Shown here: in pieces, positions 54,500 through 62,470 of the stretch
Layout of the letters: every line of letters begins with the position of its first letter
How positions within the stretch are numbered: position 1 is the stretch's first letter
Assembly: GCA_963725255.1 (NCBI GenBank)
Contig: CAVRXV010000011.1
Location: 1 to 64,000 of the forward strand
DNA length: 64,000 nucleotides
Reading direction: 5' to 3'
From: JAIEPX01 sp963725255
GTDB lineage: Bacteria > Pseudomonadota > Gammaproteobacteria > JAIEPX01
Notes under the pieces: model-generated
Databases searched by the model: none
The model's input: the letters and a program-made list of their open reading frames with translations, nothing else
What the model was told of the DNA's origin: nothing
Made by a program: the position numbers and the translations under genes

Positions 54500-55165
54500 T
54501 CAGTCATCATTATCTAAGAACAAATCTTTGCATTCGATTTTACCGTGCGAATGAATCAGTAGGTAGCTTTCTGAATAACCTCCTTTCTCGTAATAACATA
54601 TCGACACTAGAGAATAGAATATTAATATAATGGCCAAAAAAACAGCCACACAAAATATGATTCGAAAACAAGCAGTGTGTCTAAAAAAAGTGTTTTTAGC
54701 ATCGTTATCTTCCTTCATAAACAAATATTCTATCGGAATCTTATAACGCTTCTTATAATTCTGTTCAATACTCTCCTCAGAACTCTTATTATCTGACTGA
54801 TCACGAGACTGTTGTTCTTTTTTCATTTGACAGTTTTCGATACCTACAAGTGCTTCTTCTGCCATTTTTATTAAGCGTCGATTTCGACAATCAAGAAGAT
54901 AAAAAATTCCGGAAAGAAAGATAAAAATTATACATAATCCGATCTCAAGTATCTCATCAACCAGAGTAGAGCTTGGATATCGAATAATCATAAAGCCACT
55001 GCTCGTAATAAACAATGCAAAAATTACTATATACGTTTTGAAAACAGAAATTCGTTGATTAGCGTGCAAAGAAAAATAGTCCCAAGCATGATCACGCTTC
55101 TTACTTAACAGACAACAGTCGTCTCGCTTTATTGAATTATCATCCCGCCCATTTTTACTAGACAT
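54500..55165 (-). CDS. Membrane protein with RNR-LIK-AEEAL signature
   Basis: The protein has 221 residues from ATG 55165, chosen because GGGAGGG lies just upstream; a start 45 bases earlier lacks one. It has three or four membrane helices: two at about 40-95 (YIVIFALFITSSGFMII, GLCIIFIFLSGIFYLLD), directly followed by DCRNRRLIKMAEEALVGIE, a polar linker with many Gln/Ser/Lys, and another helix or pair at about 160-190 (IIFCVAVFLAIILIFYSL). Proteins of this plan (FFxxDxRNRxLxxxGEEAL after helix 2) are widespread orphans sometimes found in defence-related loci. The function is unknown. Confidence 0.7.
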   Translation of the reverse strand: MSSKNGRDDNSIKRDDCCLLSKKRDHAWDYFSLHANQRISVFKTYIVIFALFITSSGFMIIRYPSSTLVDEILEIGLCIIFIFLSGIFYLLDCRNRRLIKMAEEALVGIENCQMKKEQQSRDQSDNKSSEESIEQNYKKRYKIPIEYLFMKEDNDAKNTFFRHTACFRIIFCVAVFLAIILIFYSLVSICYYEKGGYSESYLLIHSHGKIECKDLFLDNDD

Positions 55166-55323
55166 ACACCCTCCCACAGATATTATATTAGTTGACCACC
55201 TAAAGCTCATATACTACGCCACTCTATGAAAATACGGCTTAAACACATACTAATAAATCAATAATAATAATAGCTCTCGATGCATGTTAATTATAGCATA
55301 AAATTATAGGACTACAAATTGGT

Positions 55324-55383
55324 AGTCTTCTCCAATAAAAAATGAGCCACAAATGTAAGGCTCATTTTTTATTGGAGAAGACT
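55324..55383. terminator. 25-bp perfect hairpin
   Basis: The arm at 55324-55348 (AGTCTTCTCCAATAAAAAAT then GAGCC) is the exact inverse of 55359-55383, with a 10-base loop. The inner part (AAAAAATGAGCC/GGCTCATTTTTT) is a classical bidirectional terminator, while the outer arms make it unusually long. It separates two minus-strand accessory genes. Confidence 0.8.
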
Positions 55384-55472
55384 CACACTTGAAATCAATA
55401 TGAATTTATTCTACAAGAACATAGTGTATTTTTAAATATACATGGCATAGACAACAATTTTTTCAAAATTTG

Positions 55473-55715
55473 TCATTGTAAATCTTTTAAAACATCTTCC
55501 ATTAAAATTTTTGTAAAATATAAGTTAGCATAAAATTTCCATTCCCCGCCTTGTTTCTCATTAATTTTATCTATCAGCCAATCTTCATCATGTTCATCTA
55601 GAGCTTGATCGCTAAATACTTTTTTAGTTTTTTTATTGTAATATAATCCACGAACAAAGTTATATTGATATCCGTTAGCTGTGAGAATATTATGTTTTCT
55701 ATTATCCGAAGTCAT
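55473..55715 (-). CDS. Small protein of unknown function (80 residues)
   Basis: ATG 55715 sits 8 bases after AAGGAG; an upstream in-frame ATG-like start would overlap it. The protein is soluble and charged, with YQYNFVRGLYYNKKTKKVF followed by acidic DEHDEDWLID and a helical end. No family is recognised. It is bounded downstream by the long hairpin at 55324-55383. Confidence 0.65.
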   Translation of the reverse strand: MTSDNRKHNILTANGYQYNFVRGLYYNKKTKKVFSDQALDEHDEDWLIDKINEKQGGEWKFYANLYFTKILMEDVLKDLQ

Positions 55716-55878
55716 AATCTTACTCCTTCGCAAATTTTAGCTGTAAATAATTGCATAGCAGTTAACATCAATATTATTTGTTACAAATCTCAAATAATCT
55801 CTATAAGATAAATTATACATTGCCAACCCACAGGCACCTTTCAAGAAAACACAGAATAAACAAATAATTCACAATAAC

Positions 55879-56286
55879 TTAGTTGCTGGGGGTTATGATT
55901 GTGCCATTCATTGGGCCACCAATAATCATACCGCCTTTACTACCTGGTACTATGGTTCCGTTTGCAGGCCCTCCAATGATCATGCCACCTCGACTGCCCG
56001 GCAGGATGCTGCCGTTAGCTGGACCACCAATAACCATACCGCCTTGACTACCTGGTAGTATTGTTCCATTTGCTGGCCCTCCAATGATCATGCCACCTTG
56101 ACTACCTGGCAGGATGCTTCCGTTAGCTGGACCACCAATGACCATACCGCCTTGACTGCCTGGCAATATTGTTCCATTAGCTGGTCCTCCTATCACCATA
56201 CGACCACCGGACGTTTGCGCTAATGTATTACAACAGCAAAGTATCCCAAATATTCCTAACATTAATGATTTGTAATAAAAGCTCAT
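55879..56286 (-). CDS. Secreted protein of six 18-residue Gly-rich repeats
   Basis: The protein has 135 residues from ATG 56286, behind GAGGAG. A signal peptide (MSFYYKSLMLGIFGILCCCN, cleavage likely after LAQ) is followed by six copies of an 18-residue unit G(M)(V/I)IGGPANG(T/S)I(L/V)PGS(Q/K/R)G. Nothing else is present. The repeated beta-strand/turn pattern suggests an extended beta structure, perhaps a small surface fibre or adhesive. The Cys triplet in the signal region could instead mark lipid attachment, but it is not a standard lipobox. Confidence 0.8.
   Translation of the reverse strand: MSFYYKSLMLGIFGILCCCNTLAQTSGGRMVIGGPANGTILPGSQGGMVIGGPANGSILPGSQGGMIIGGPANGTILPGSQGGMVIGGPANGSILPGSRGGMIIGGPANGTIVPGSKGGMIIGGPMNGTIITPSN
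55882..56202 (-). repeat. Six 54-bp coding tandem repeats
   Basis: Units 1, 3, 5 and 6 carry Thr after GGPANG or GGPMNG and units 2 and 4 carry Ser, so the array grew as 108-bp pairs. Units differ by a few bases. The last unit is shortened to 17 codons and ends ITPSN. Confidence 0.95.
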
Positions 56287-56352
56287 AGCGTTCTCCTCAT
56301 TCCATCTATAATACCTTCCCCTCAATATCTCAAATATATAACTTCCTAGCAA

Positions 56353-56782
56353 GTTGTTACTTTTACTATAGTATATTTTCAGAAAAAAACAAAGCTAGTG
56401 CTACATGAGTTTATTTTATTCAATAAGATGTACCTCTATTAAGAATAAGGAGACCTTCTCTAGTTATAAGATTTTCACAGAGATTAACAAGTCTATTCGT
56501 AAGATTAAGTCTTGTTCCACTTGATAATCCCCCTCCTTGATAAAAATTACATCTTTAAGTGTGCCTTCTGGGTGTTGAAATATTTTACATACTTTTTGTA
56601 GTGTTAATAAGAAGATAAAACAGCTTTACGAGTTTTACCTTGTCTCTGTATTAATTCTTGAATAGTACACTAACATTTTATATGCATGTATGACCATTTC
56701 ACTACTTAAGCCAGATATAATGTAGCTCAACATCATTACCTTAAATCTACTATAATAATTGTAAGCCCCCAATCGAAAGGAG
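56353..56782. other. AT-rich gene-free stretch
   Basis: I see no supportable gene, RNA or long repeat. A possible short open frame on the minus strand (56635-56829) overlaps the start of the 56789 gene and lacks a ribosome binding site, so it is not called. The stretch probably holds the promoters of the flanking divergent genes. Confidence 0.5.
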
Positions 56783-56788
56783 ATGATT

Positions 56789-57472
56789 ATGACAAATAGT
56801 AGTTTAACAAATGATATAATTTCATTCATTGATGAGCGAATTAGTATTTTTCTTAATAAGAAAAATAATTTTAATGAAGATGATAATATATATGTACTAA
56901 CATATATAATTCCTATCTCTCATTTTAAAAACCAAAATAGTATTGATGTTGACGTAATATTCGATAGCTACAAGCGTGATGGTTACGTAACTCTTAGACC
57001 GATTCAATTATTAGATGAAACACTAACTATGAAGGCATCACCCAACAGTGAAGGATTGCAAATTTCTTGGGATAATAATGCAAAGAGACTTTTTTACAAT
57101 CAAATTTTTAGAAATGCGGTCTTCGAATCATGCGGCGAGATAATACAATCAACTCACAATCAACAAAGAGATTCAAAATTCATCAACGATATAAAATTCC
57201 TACAAGATACAAAAAAAGGAGTCGAAAGAATTCTAAATTTTTTTAAAACCGAAGGTATAAGTGAGCCAGTTATTGTATCTATCCATTTATTCAATATCAA
57301 AGACTGTTACCTAGGAATATCCACTATAAATCTTGATCCAATTCCAGAAAAATTGACTATTAATCATTTAAACCTTGGAAACATCGAAATACAATCTTAC
57401 GAATTAGGAAATTCCTTAGAACCTATATTCAAAATACTCTACAATACTTTTGGACGTACAAAACCCAAATGA
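56789..57472 (+). CDS. Soluble protein of unknown function (227 residues)
   Basis: ATG 56789 is chosen because AAGGAG lies 8 bases upstream; another ATG two codons earlier overlaps it. The protein is mixed alpha/beta with no signal or membrane part. Landmarks are NDIISFIDERISIFLNKK at the start and FFKTEGISEPVIVSIHLFNI near the C-terminal third. The codon use is very AT-rich, more so than the neighbours. The upstream region 56287-56788 holds no other convincing gene. It might belong to a small accessory or defence-type patch with the toxin-antitoxin genes that follow. Confidence 0.7.
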   Translation: MTNSSLTNDIISFIDERISIFLNKKNNFNEDDNIYVLTYIIPISHFKNQNSIDVDVIFDSYKRDGYVTLRPIQLLDETLTMKASPNSEGLQISWDNNAKRLFYNQIFRNAVFESCGEIIQSTHNQQRDSKFINDIKFLQDTKKGVERILNFFKTEGISEPVIVSIHLFNIKDCYLGISTINLDPIPEKLTINHLNLGNIEIQSYELGNSLEPIFKILYNTFGRTKPK

Positions 57473-57490
57473 AGCAACATAAGCCACATT

Positions 57491-57826
57491 CTATGCTTCA
57501 GAGTGACGTTTTTTACGCCCAATTTTACCAATAACAAAATGAGGTTGGATTCTGAACAAGGCAAACACATGCGCAATGGTAGCTAATGTTAAATTAGCTC
57601 CCCCACTTTTAATTCTAGAAGCCTGTGTTGGGCTAATTTGTAAACGACGTACTAACTCATTAAAACCAATTTTTTCTTCTTTCATGTAATGAGAAACAGC
57701 ACCAGAAATATCTTCTTGGAGTGATTTAATAAATTGGGCTTCTAATTTTGCTGACTTTTCAATTTCAGCAATTTCCGCCTTATCCAACCTTTTTTCAAGG
57801 TACTTTTGAAAGCTCTTAGATTTCAT
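57491..57826 (-). CDS. higA: HigA-like antitoxin (XRE-type helix-turn-helix)
   Basis: The protein has 111 residues. The helix-turn-helix is in MKEEKIGFNELVRRLQISPT, then QASRIKSGGANLTLATIAHV, typical of XRE-type antitoxins. The N-terminal part is a long helix that probably binds the toxin. It follows the toxin gene by 12 bp in the toxin-first order that marks HigBA-like systems. It should bind the palindrome at 58187-58210 to repress both genes. Confidence 0.85.
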   Translation of the reverse strand: MKSKSFQKYLEKRLDKAEIAEIEKSAKLEAQFIKSLQEDISGAVSHYMKEEKIGFNELVRRLQISPTQASRIKSGGANLTLATIAHVFALFRIQPHFVIGKIGRKKRHSEA

Positions 57827-57838
57827 AACACTACTCTC

Positions 57839-58174
57839 CTACTCAAATTGTTGCTCCAAACGTTGGCGAGCAACTTCAATATCCCTATTTTGAGTTTTTT
57901 TATTTCCTGCATGTAACATTAATACTGTTTTATCTTGTAAAAATGCATAATAAATTCTCAATCCATACTGCCTCTCTCGCAATTCAAATAGTCCTTTCTT
58001 GAGAGAGCGACTATGAGGCAGTTGGAGCTTGTTCCCACAAATCTCCAATAATTTCATTTCCTTCGCTACTGATTTAAGCTGTTCTCTACTTAGAGAGTCA
58101 AGCCATTTTTCAACTGTGCTATCACCACTGGCATTACACCAAAATTCGATCTTCCAGTCGATTTGTCTGCTCAT
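57839..58174 (-). CDS. higB: RelE/HigB-type toxin
   Basis: The protein has 111 residues. It matches the phage-derived Gp49-like/HigB branch of RelE toxins: EFWCNASGDSTVEKWLDSLS, then RSLKKGLFELRERQYGLRIYYA and VLMLHAGNKKTQNRDIEVAR. The (L)FELR and GLRIYY strands and the KKTQ basic patch fit mRNA-cleaving toxins acting at the ribosome. The start MSRQ follows AGGGCATT-type weak ribosome binding. It is followed by its antitoxin. Confidence 0.88.
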   Translation of the reverse strand: MSRQIDWKIEFWCNASGDSTVEKWLDSLSREQLKSVAKEMKLLEICGNKLQLPHSRSLKKGLFELRERQYGLRIYYAFLQDKTVLMLHAGNKKTQNRDIEVARQRLEQQFE

Positions 58175-58186
58175 AATGCCCTCTTC

Positions 58187-58210
58187 TGTACTACATTATA
58201 GTGTAGTACA
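58187..58210 (-). promoter_or_regulatory. Operator palindrome of the higBA-like operon
   Basis: TGTACTACA (58187-58195) is the exact inverse of TGTAGTACA (58202-58210) around TTATAG, with a further half-site TGTAGTA at about 58217-58223. On the minus strand TATAAT lies within the palindrome, 12 bases or so upstream of the toxin start region, so antitoxin binding would block RNA polymerase. This matches autoregulated toxin-antitoxin promoters. Confidence 0.75.
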
Positions 58211-58343
58211 TTTTATTGTAGTAGTCAATAGTGCAGTTATGATTTTATCATAATGTTTTGCTTCTGAATCCATGCTGGACAAATGCAAGACAGCACGATT
58301 ACAATCGACCTAATTTCAAAGGCTGATGAAAGGATCCAACATC

Positions 58344-59120
58344 ATGAAAATCCAACTGAACGTTCTCAAAACCACCTTGCTCATAGGCCTATTACTTGGG
58401 CTGGCAGGTTGCGTCAATGACGCTTATAACTATGATTCTGACAACACCGCACCGCATTTTTCCGGTGGTTCTGCCCTTAAAGATGAGCCGCTTTCCAGTT
58501 ATGGGAATGACCGCCAATATGTAGTGGAAGGAAAATGTTACAAAGTCCTGCACACCGCCAAAAATTACACCAAAGTGGGCGTTGCTTCCTGGTATGGCCA
58601 AAAATTTCATGGTCATCTCACGTCAACACGTGAGCGCTATAATATGTTCGGCATGACCGCCGCCAGCCCGGATTTGCCTTTGCCAACCTACGCTAGAGTG
58701 ACGAACCTTGAAAATGGCCATTCGGTCGTTGTGAAAGTGAATGATCGAGGACCGTTTAAATCAAACCGTGTCATGGATGTTTCCTACGCAGCCGCTAAAA
58801 AACTGGGGTTAGTAGCTAAAGGTACTGCTAAAGTACGGATCGTGGCTCTGCACCGTGGTGAGCCCGAAACTTTAGATACACTCGCCAGTCGTCAAATTTT
58901 ACAAGTCGGTTCATTCTCTCAGAAAGGCAATGCCAATCAATACAGCACAAAAATCACACAAATTACGCATTCTCCTGTGAGAGTGCGGATGACGATGGTC
59001 AACAACACACCTGTTTACAGGGTTGAGGTCGGACCTTTTCAGGACCAAGCATCTCTCGATAGCACTCAACAGACCCTGGAAAAGCACGGCGTGAGAAATG
59101 TCACAGCCCATATCGGTTAG
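58344..59120 (+). CDS. rlpA: RlpA lipoprotein, septal lytic transglycosylase family
   Basis: The protein has 258 residues from ATG 58344; an in-frame ATG six codons earlier overlaps the AAAGGA site. The N-terminus has a lipobox (LLLGLAGC). A double-psi beta-barrel follows (GVASWYGQKFHGHLTSTRER, NMFGMTAASPDLPLPTYARV, VVVKVNDRGPF) with the conserved His and Asp. The C-terminal SPOR domain (ILQVGSFSQKGNANQYSTKI) binds denuded peptidoglycan at division sites. RlpA usually precedes dacA, as here; a 33-bp palindrome lies between them. Confidence 0.95.
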   Translation: MKIQLNVLKTTLLIGLLLGLAGCVNDAYNYDSDNTAPHFSGGSALKDEPLSSYGNDRQYVVEGKCYKVLHTAKNYTKVGVASWYGQKFHGHLTSTRERYNMFGMTAASPDLPLPTYARVTNLENGHSVVVKVNDRGPFKSNRVMDVSYAAAKKLGLVAKGTAKVRIVALHRGEPETLDTLASRQILQVGSFSQKGNANQYSTKITQITHSPVRVRMTMVNNTPVYRVEVGPFQDQASLDSTQQTLEKHGVRNVTAHIG

Positions 59121-59124
59121 AGGA

Positions 59125-59207
59125 GGAAGGGGTCAAGTCTTGACAAATAGACAAATAGCAAATGAGCTCGTTGGTATTTGTCTATTTGTCAAGACTTGAC
59201 CCCTTCC
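59125..59207. repeat. 33-bp perfect palindrome (GGGGTCAAGTCT family) between rlpA and dacA
   Basis: The arm at 59125-59157 (starting GGAAGGGGTCAAGTCTTGAC) is the exact inverse of 59175-59207, with a 17-base spacer. It starts 5 bases after the rlpA stop. It shares the GGGGTCARGTCT core with the element at 51670-51739, but the inner arms differ, so it is a related rather than identical element. As a transcript it would form a very stable hairpin able to stop or protect the rlpA mRNA. Confidence 0.9.
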
Positions 59208-59265
59208 CCCTCTATGCTAAGATCCCCCCAACTATCTATTCAATTTTTACTATGGGAGACACGTC

Positions 59266-60486
59266 ATGATGAAACTCAAGCGAGCAACCTCTGCTTACTT
59301 GATGGCAGCAGCCTTCACATTCGGAATCACTGCCTGCTTTGCGGAGCAAGCCACTCCTCTTATGCTCAAAGCAACCGCAGCCGCCACCAGTCCTAACGCT
59401 TCCAATTTTATTCCTGCAGCTCCCGATCTTGCTGTAAAATCTTATGTGTTATTGGACGGCGTTAACGGTCAAGTATTAACCGAAAAAAATGCGCACGACA
59501 AAGTGCCTCCTGCTTCACTCACTAAAATGATGACATTATATGTTATTTCCAACGCACTCAAATCAGGAAAAATTTCGCTAGACACGCCTGTCACTGTCAG
59601 TGAAAAAGCGTGGCGCACCGGTGGCTCACGCATGTTTATAAAAATAGGTACCAAAGTTCCAGTGAATGATTTATTGCAAGGAATTATTGTTGCTTCCGGC
59701 AACGACGCTTGCGTTGCTCTTGCAGAACTAATCGCGGGCACTGAAGAAGCCTTCGCTGATTTAATGAATCAAACTGCAAAATCACTCGGCATGAAAGATT
59801 CTCATTTTGTTGATTCAACAGGTTTACCTAACCCTCAACATTATTCTACAGCTTACGATATGGCATTACTCGGTCGTGCACTTATTAAAGATTTCCCGGA
59901 ATATTATCCTTGGTACAAACAAAAATGGTACACGTTTAACGGCATTAAACAACCCAACAGAAATCGATTATTGTGGCGTGATGATTCTGTCGATGGACTC
60001 AAAACGGGCCACACTGAAGAAGCAGGATTTTGTTTAGTCGCTTCTGCGAAAAAATCAGATACTCGTTTAATTGCTGCTGTAATGGGATCAAAAAGTGAAG
60101 ACAGTCGCGCAAACGATACAGAAGCTTTATTAAATTACGGATTTCATTTTTTTGAATCACACAAATTATTTTCTGCGAATACACCGGTTAGCCAACCACG
60201 AGTTTATTTAGGAAAAGAGAAAACTGCCGAGATCGGTCTCGCGAATGATTTAGTGGTAATCCTTCCAACAGGAAAATTAAAAGATATCAAAGCAACGATG
60301 GTGATCGACAAAGAATTAAAAGCACCTCTTGTTAAAGGAAATACTTACGGTACCGTAAAAATTATGCTCGGTGATAAAGAAATTGCATCAAGTCCTTTAA
60401 TCGCATTAAAAGACAATCCACAAGGTGGGCTCTGGAGTCGACTCTGTGATCGTCTGAATATTACTTTTCATCGGTGGTTTGGTTAA
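59266..60486 (+). CDS. dacA: D-alanyl-D-alanine carboxypeptidase (PBP5/6 type)
   Basis: The protein has 406 residues. A signal peptide (MMKLKRATSAYLMAAAFTFG, then ITACFA) is followed by the penicillin-binding core with all motifs: PASLTKMMTLY (SxxK), ASGNDACVALAE (SGN) and DGLKTGHTEEAGF (KTG). A C-terminal beta-sheet domain and a last stretch (LWSRLCDRLNITFHRWFG) that looks like an amphipathic membrane anchor follow. It trims the fifth D-Ala from peptidoglycan side chains in the periplasm. It is the first gene of the dacA-ybeD-lipB-lipA row. Confidence 0.97.
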   Translation: MMKLKRATSAYLMAAAFTFGITACFAEQATPLMLKATAAATSPNASNFIPAAPDLAVKSYVLLDGVNGQVLTEKNAHDKVPPASLTKMMTLYVISNALKSGKISLDTPVTVSEKAWRTGGSRMFIKIGTKVPVNDLLQGIIVASGNDACVALAELIAGTEEAFADLMNQTAKSLGMKDSHFVDSTGLPNPQHYSTAYDMALLGRALIKDFPEYYPWYKQKWYTFNGIKQPNRNRLLWRDDSVDGLKTGHTEEAGFCLVASAKKSDTRLIAAVMGSKSEDSRANDTEALLNYGFHFFESHKLFSANTPVSQPRVYLGKEKTAEIGLANDLVVILPTGKLKDIKATMVIDKELKAPLVKGNTYGTVKIMLGDKEIASSPLIALKDNPQGGLWSRLCDRLNITFHRWFG

Positions 60487-60561
60487 TTAACCATCCTTAT
60501 GACTGTTAATCAACAATGGCTGTCAGAAAATAATTTTTCGCGACAGCCATTTTGTGAGTAA

Positions 60562-60834
60562 ATGATGACATCTGATCGCACACCTCTCCTACAGTTTCCG
60601 TGTGAATACATGATTAAAGTGATGGGTAAAAATACACCTGAATTTGAAGGGACTGTATTAAAAATATTTAACCAACACGTTAAAGATCTCAGCGAAGGTG
60701 CTATCTCACCACGTCAAAGCAAAGAAAACAATTTTTTAGCATTAACAGTAACGTTTACAGCGACAAGTCAAGATCAACTCGATCAAATCTACATTGCGCT
60801 TTCTGAAGCCGAAGATGTGATCATGGCATTGTGA
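60562..60834 (+). CDS. ybeD: YbeD/DUF493-family protein
   Basis: The protein has 90 residues. LLQFPCEYMIKVMGKNTPEF and FTATSQDQLDQIYIALSEAE match the UPF0250/YbeD family, a ferredoxin-like ACT-type fold thought to be regulatory. It always lies between dacA and lipB in this group. The gap to lipB is 7 bp, so cotranscription is near certain. The ligand is unknown. Confidence 0.95.
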   Translation: MMTSDRTPLLQFPCEYMIKVMGKNTPEFEGTVLKIFNQHVKDLSEGAISPRQSKENNFLALTVTFTATSQDQLDQIYIALSEAEDVIMAL

Positions 60835-60841
60835 GGATTTT

Positions 60842-61519
60842 ATGAACAGTTCCAGCGATATCATTATTCGTCAACTCGGCATGCAAGCGTATGCGTCCAC
60901 TTTTGCGCGTATGCAAACTTTCACTCTCACTCGCACCGAAAATACGACGGATGAAATTTGGTTACTCGAACATCCTCCTGTTTTTACACAAGGCCAGGCA
61001 GGAAAACCCGAACATGTTCTTGATCCTGGCACAATTCCTGTTGTGCAAACTGATCGTGGTGGACAAGTCACTTATCACGGTCCAGGACAATTAGTTGCTT
61101 ACTTTATGTTAGATTTACGACGATTAGGTTTTGGAATTCGCCGATTAGTGACTATACTTGAAAATAGTGTCGTCGCTACTCTCGCTGAATACGGAATTCA
61201 TGCGGCACCTCGAGCAGATGCACCGGGTGTTTATGTTGATGGCGCGAAAATTTGTTCGATTGGATTAAGAGTGAGACAAGGTTGTAGTTATCACGGTATC
61301 GCATTTAATGTGAATATGGATTTATCGCCTTTTCAGCGCATTAATCCTTGTGGCTTTAAAAATCTTCTCGTAACTCAAGTGCACGATTTTTCACCCGATA
61401 CCACAGTCGCAACTGTCGCAGGTCGATTAATTCCGAATTTATGTCAACAATTTGGTTACACAAATTGCAATATTATTAACGAAGTTGAAATCCATGAATC
61501 AGAACCCGCCATTGCTTGA
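60842..61519 (+). CDS. lipB: Octanoyl-[acyl-carrier-protein]:protein N-octanoyltransferase
   Basis: The protein has 225 residues. It moves octanoate from acyl carrier protein to lipoyl domains. Signatures are EIWLLEHPPVFTQGQAGK, VVQTDRGGQVTYHGPGQLVA, VYVDGAKICSIGLRV (catalytic Lys in GAKICSIG) and INPCGFKNLLVTQ (catalytic Cys in NPCG). The end overlaps lipA by 26 bp. Confidence 0.97.
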   Translation: MNSSSDIIIRQLGMQAYASTFARMQTFTLTRTENTTDEIWLLEHPPVFTQGQAGKPEHVLDPGTIPVVQTDRGGQVTYHGPGQLVAYFMLDLRRLGFGIRRLVTILENSVVATLAEYGIHAAPRADAPGVYVDGAKICSIGLRVRQGCSYHGIAFNVNMDLSPFQRINPCGFKNLLVTQVHDFSPDTTVATVAGRLIPNLCQQFGYTNCNIINEVEIHESEPAIA

Positions 61520-62447
61520 TCCAAATCAAAAACAACGCGCTGCCGACAAGCTTTCACGCATCCCCGTGAAAATTGAAAACGCTGAACCCGCATTAAAAAA
61601 ACCCGATTGGATTCGAATTAAATTACCCTCGAACGAAAAAATTCTTGAATTAAAAAATATGCTACGACAAAAAAAATTAGTGACTGTCTGCGAAGAAGCT
61701 TCTTGCCCTAATTTACCCGAATGTTTTTCACACGGCACAGCAACATTTATGATCATGGGAGATCGGTGCACACGTCGATGTGCTTTTTGTGACGTTGCAC
61801 ACGGTCGACCAGAACCGCTCGACATAGAAGAGCCACAAAAAATTGCTGAAGCAACCGAACAACTCGGATTAAAATATGTAGTGATTACTTCTGTCGATCG
61901 CGATGATTTACGCGATGGTGGTGCTGCTCATTTTGCGGAAGTGATTCGCGCACTGCGCACAAGAATTTCTCACATTAAAGTTGAAATTTTAGTACCCGAT
62001 TTTCGCGGGCGCATGGAAAAAGCGCTTGACGCTTTATCGTTAGCGCCCGCTGATGTTTTTAATCATAACCTTGAAACCGTGCCACGATTATATAAATCCA
62101 TTCGTCCGGGTTCAGATTATCAATGGTCACTCACACTATTAAAAGAGCACAAATTACGTTTTCCCCATATCCCCACTAAATCCGGTTTAATGGTTGGATT
62201 AGGTGAAACAGATGCAGAACTCGAACAAGCTTTTGCAGATTTAAGAGCACACAACGTTGATATGCTCACAGTGGGTCAATATTTAGCGCCCAGTAGGCAT
62301 CATGCTCGCGTCGAACGTTATGTGACTCCTGCGCAATTTGAGCATTATCATAAAATCGCTACAGAAATAGGATTTTCTCAAGTAGCGAGCGGACCCTTAG
62401 TCCGTTCTTCGTATCACGCCGATCAAATGGCGAAGGGTTTAGAGTAA
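61494..62447 (+). CDS. lipA: Lipoyl synthase
   Basis: The protein has 317 residues from ATG 61494; a start 42 bases earlier would lie deep inside lipB and adds foreign residues. It inserts two sulfurs into octanoyl chains by radical SAM chemistry. Two iron-sulfur sites are present: the auxiliary cluster Cys residues in VCEEASCPNLPECFSHGTAT and the radical SAM CTRRCAFCDV. GLKYVVITSVDRDDLRDGGA, VFNHNLETVPRLY, KSGLMVGLGET and the C-terminal RSSYHAD (Ser ligand) are all present. Confidence 0.98.
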   Translation: MNQNPPLLDPNQKQRAADKLSRIPVKIENAEPALKKPDWIRIKLPSNEKILELKNMLRQKKLVTVCEEASCPNLPECFSHGTATFMIMGDRCTRRCAFCDVAHGRPEPLDIEEPQKIAEATEQLGLKYVVITSVDRDDLRDGGAAHFAEVIRALRTRISHIKVEILVPDFRGRMEKALDALSLAPADVFNHNLETVPRLYKSIRPGSDYQWSLTLLKEHKLRFPHIPTKSGLMVGLGETDAELEQAFADLRAHNVDMLTVGQYLAPSRHHARVERYVTPAQFEHYHKIATEIGFSQVASGPLVRSSYHADQMAKGLE

Positions 62448-62470
62448 TTTAAAAAGAGGTTAGGACAGCG

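Noticed and set aside
56635..56829. 64-codon minus-strand frame
   Set aside because: It overlaps the start and ribosome binding site of the 56789 gene and has no start signal of its own.
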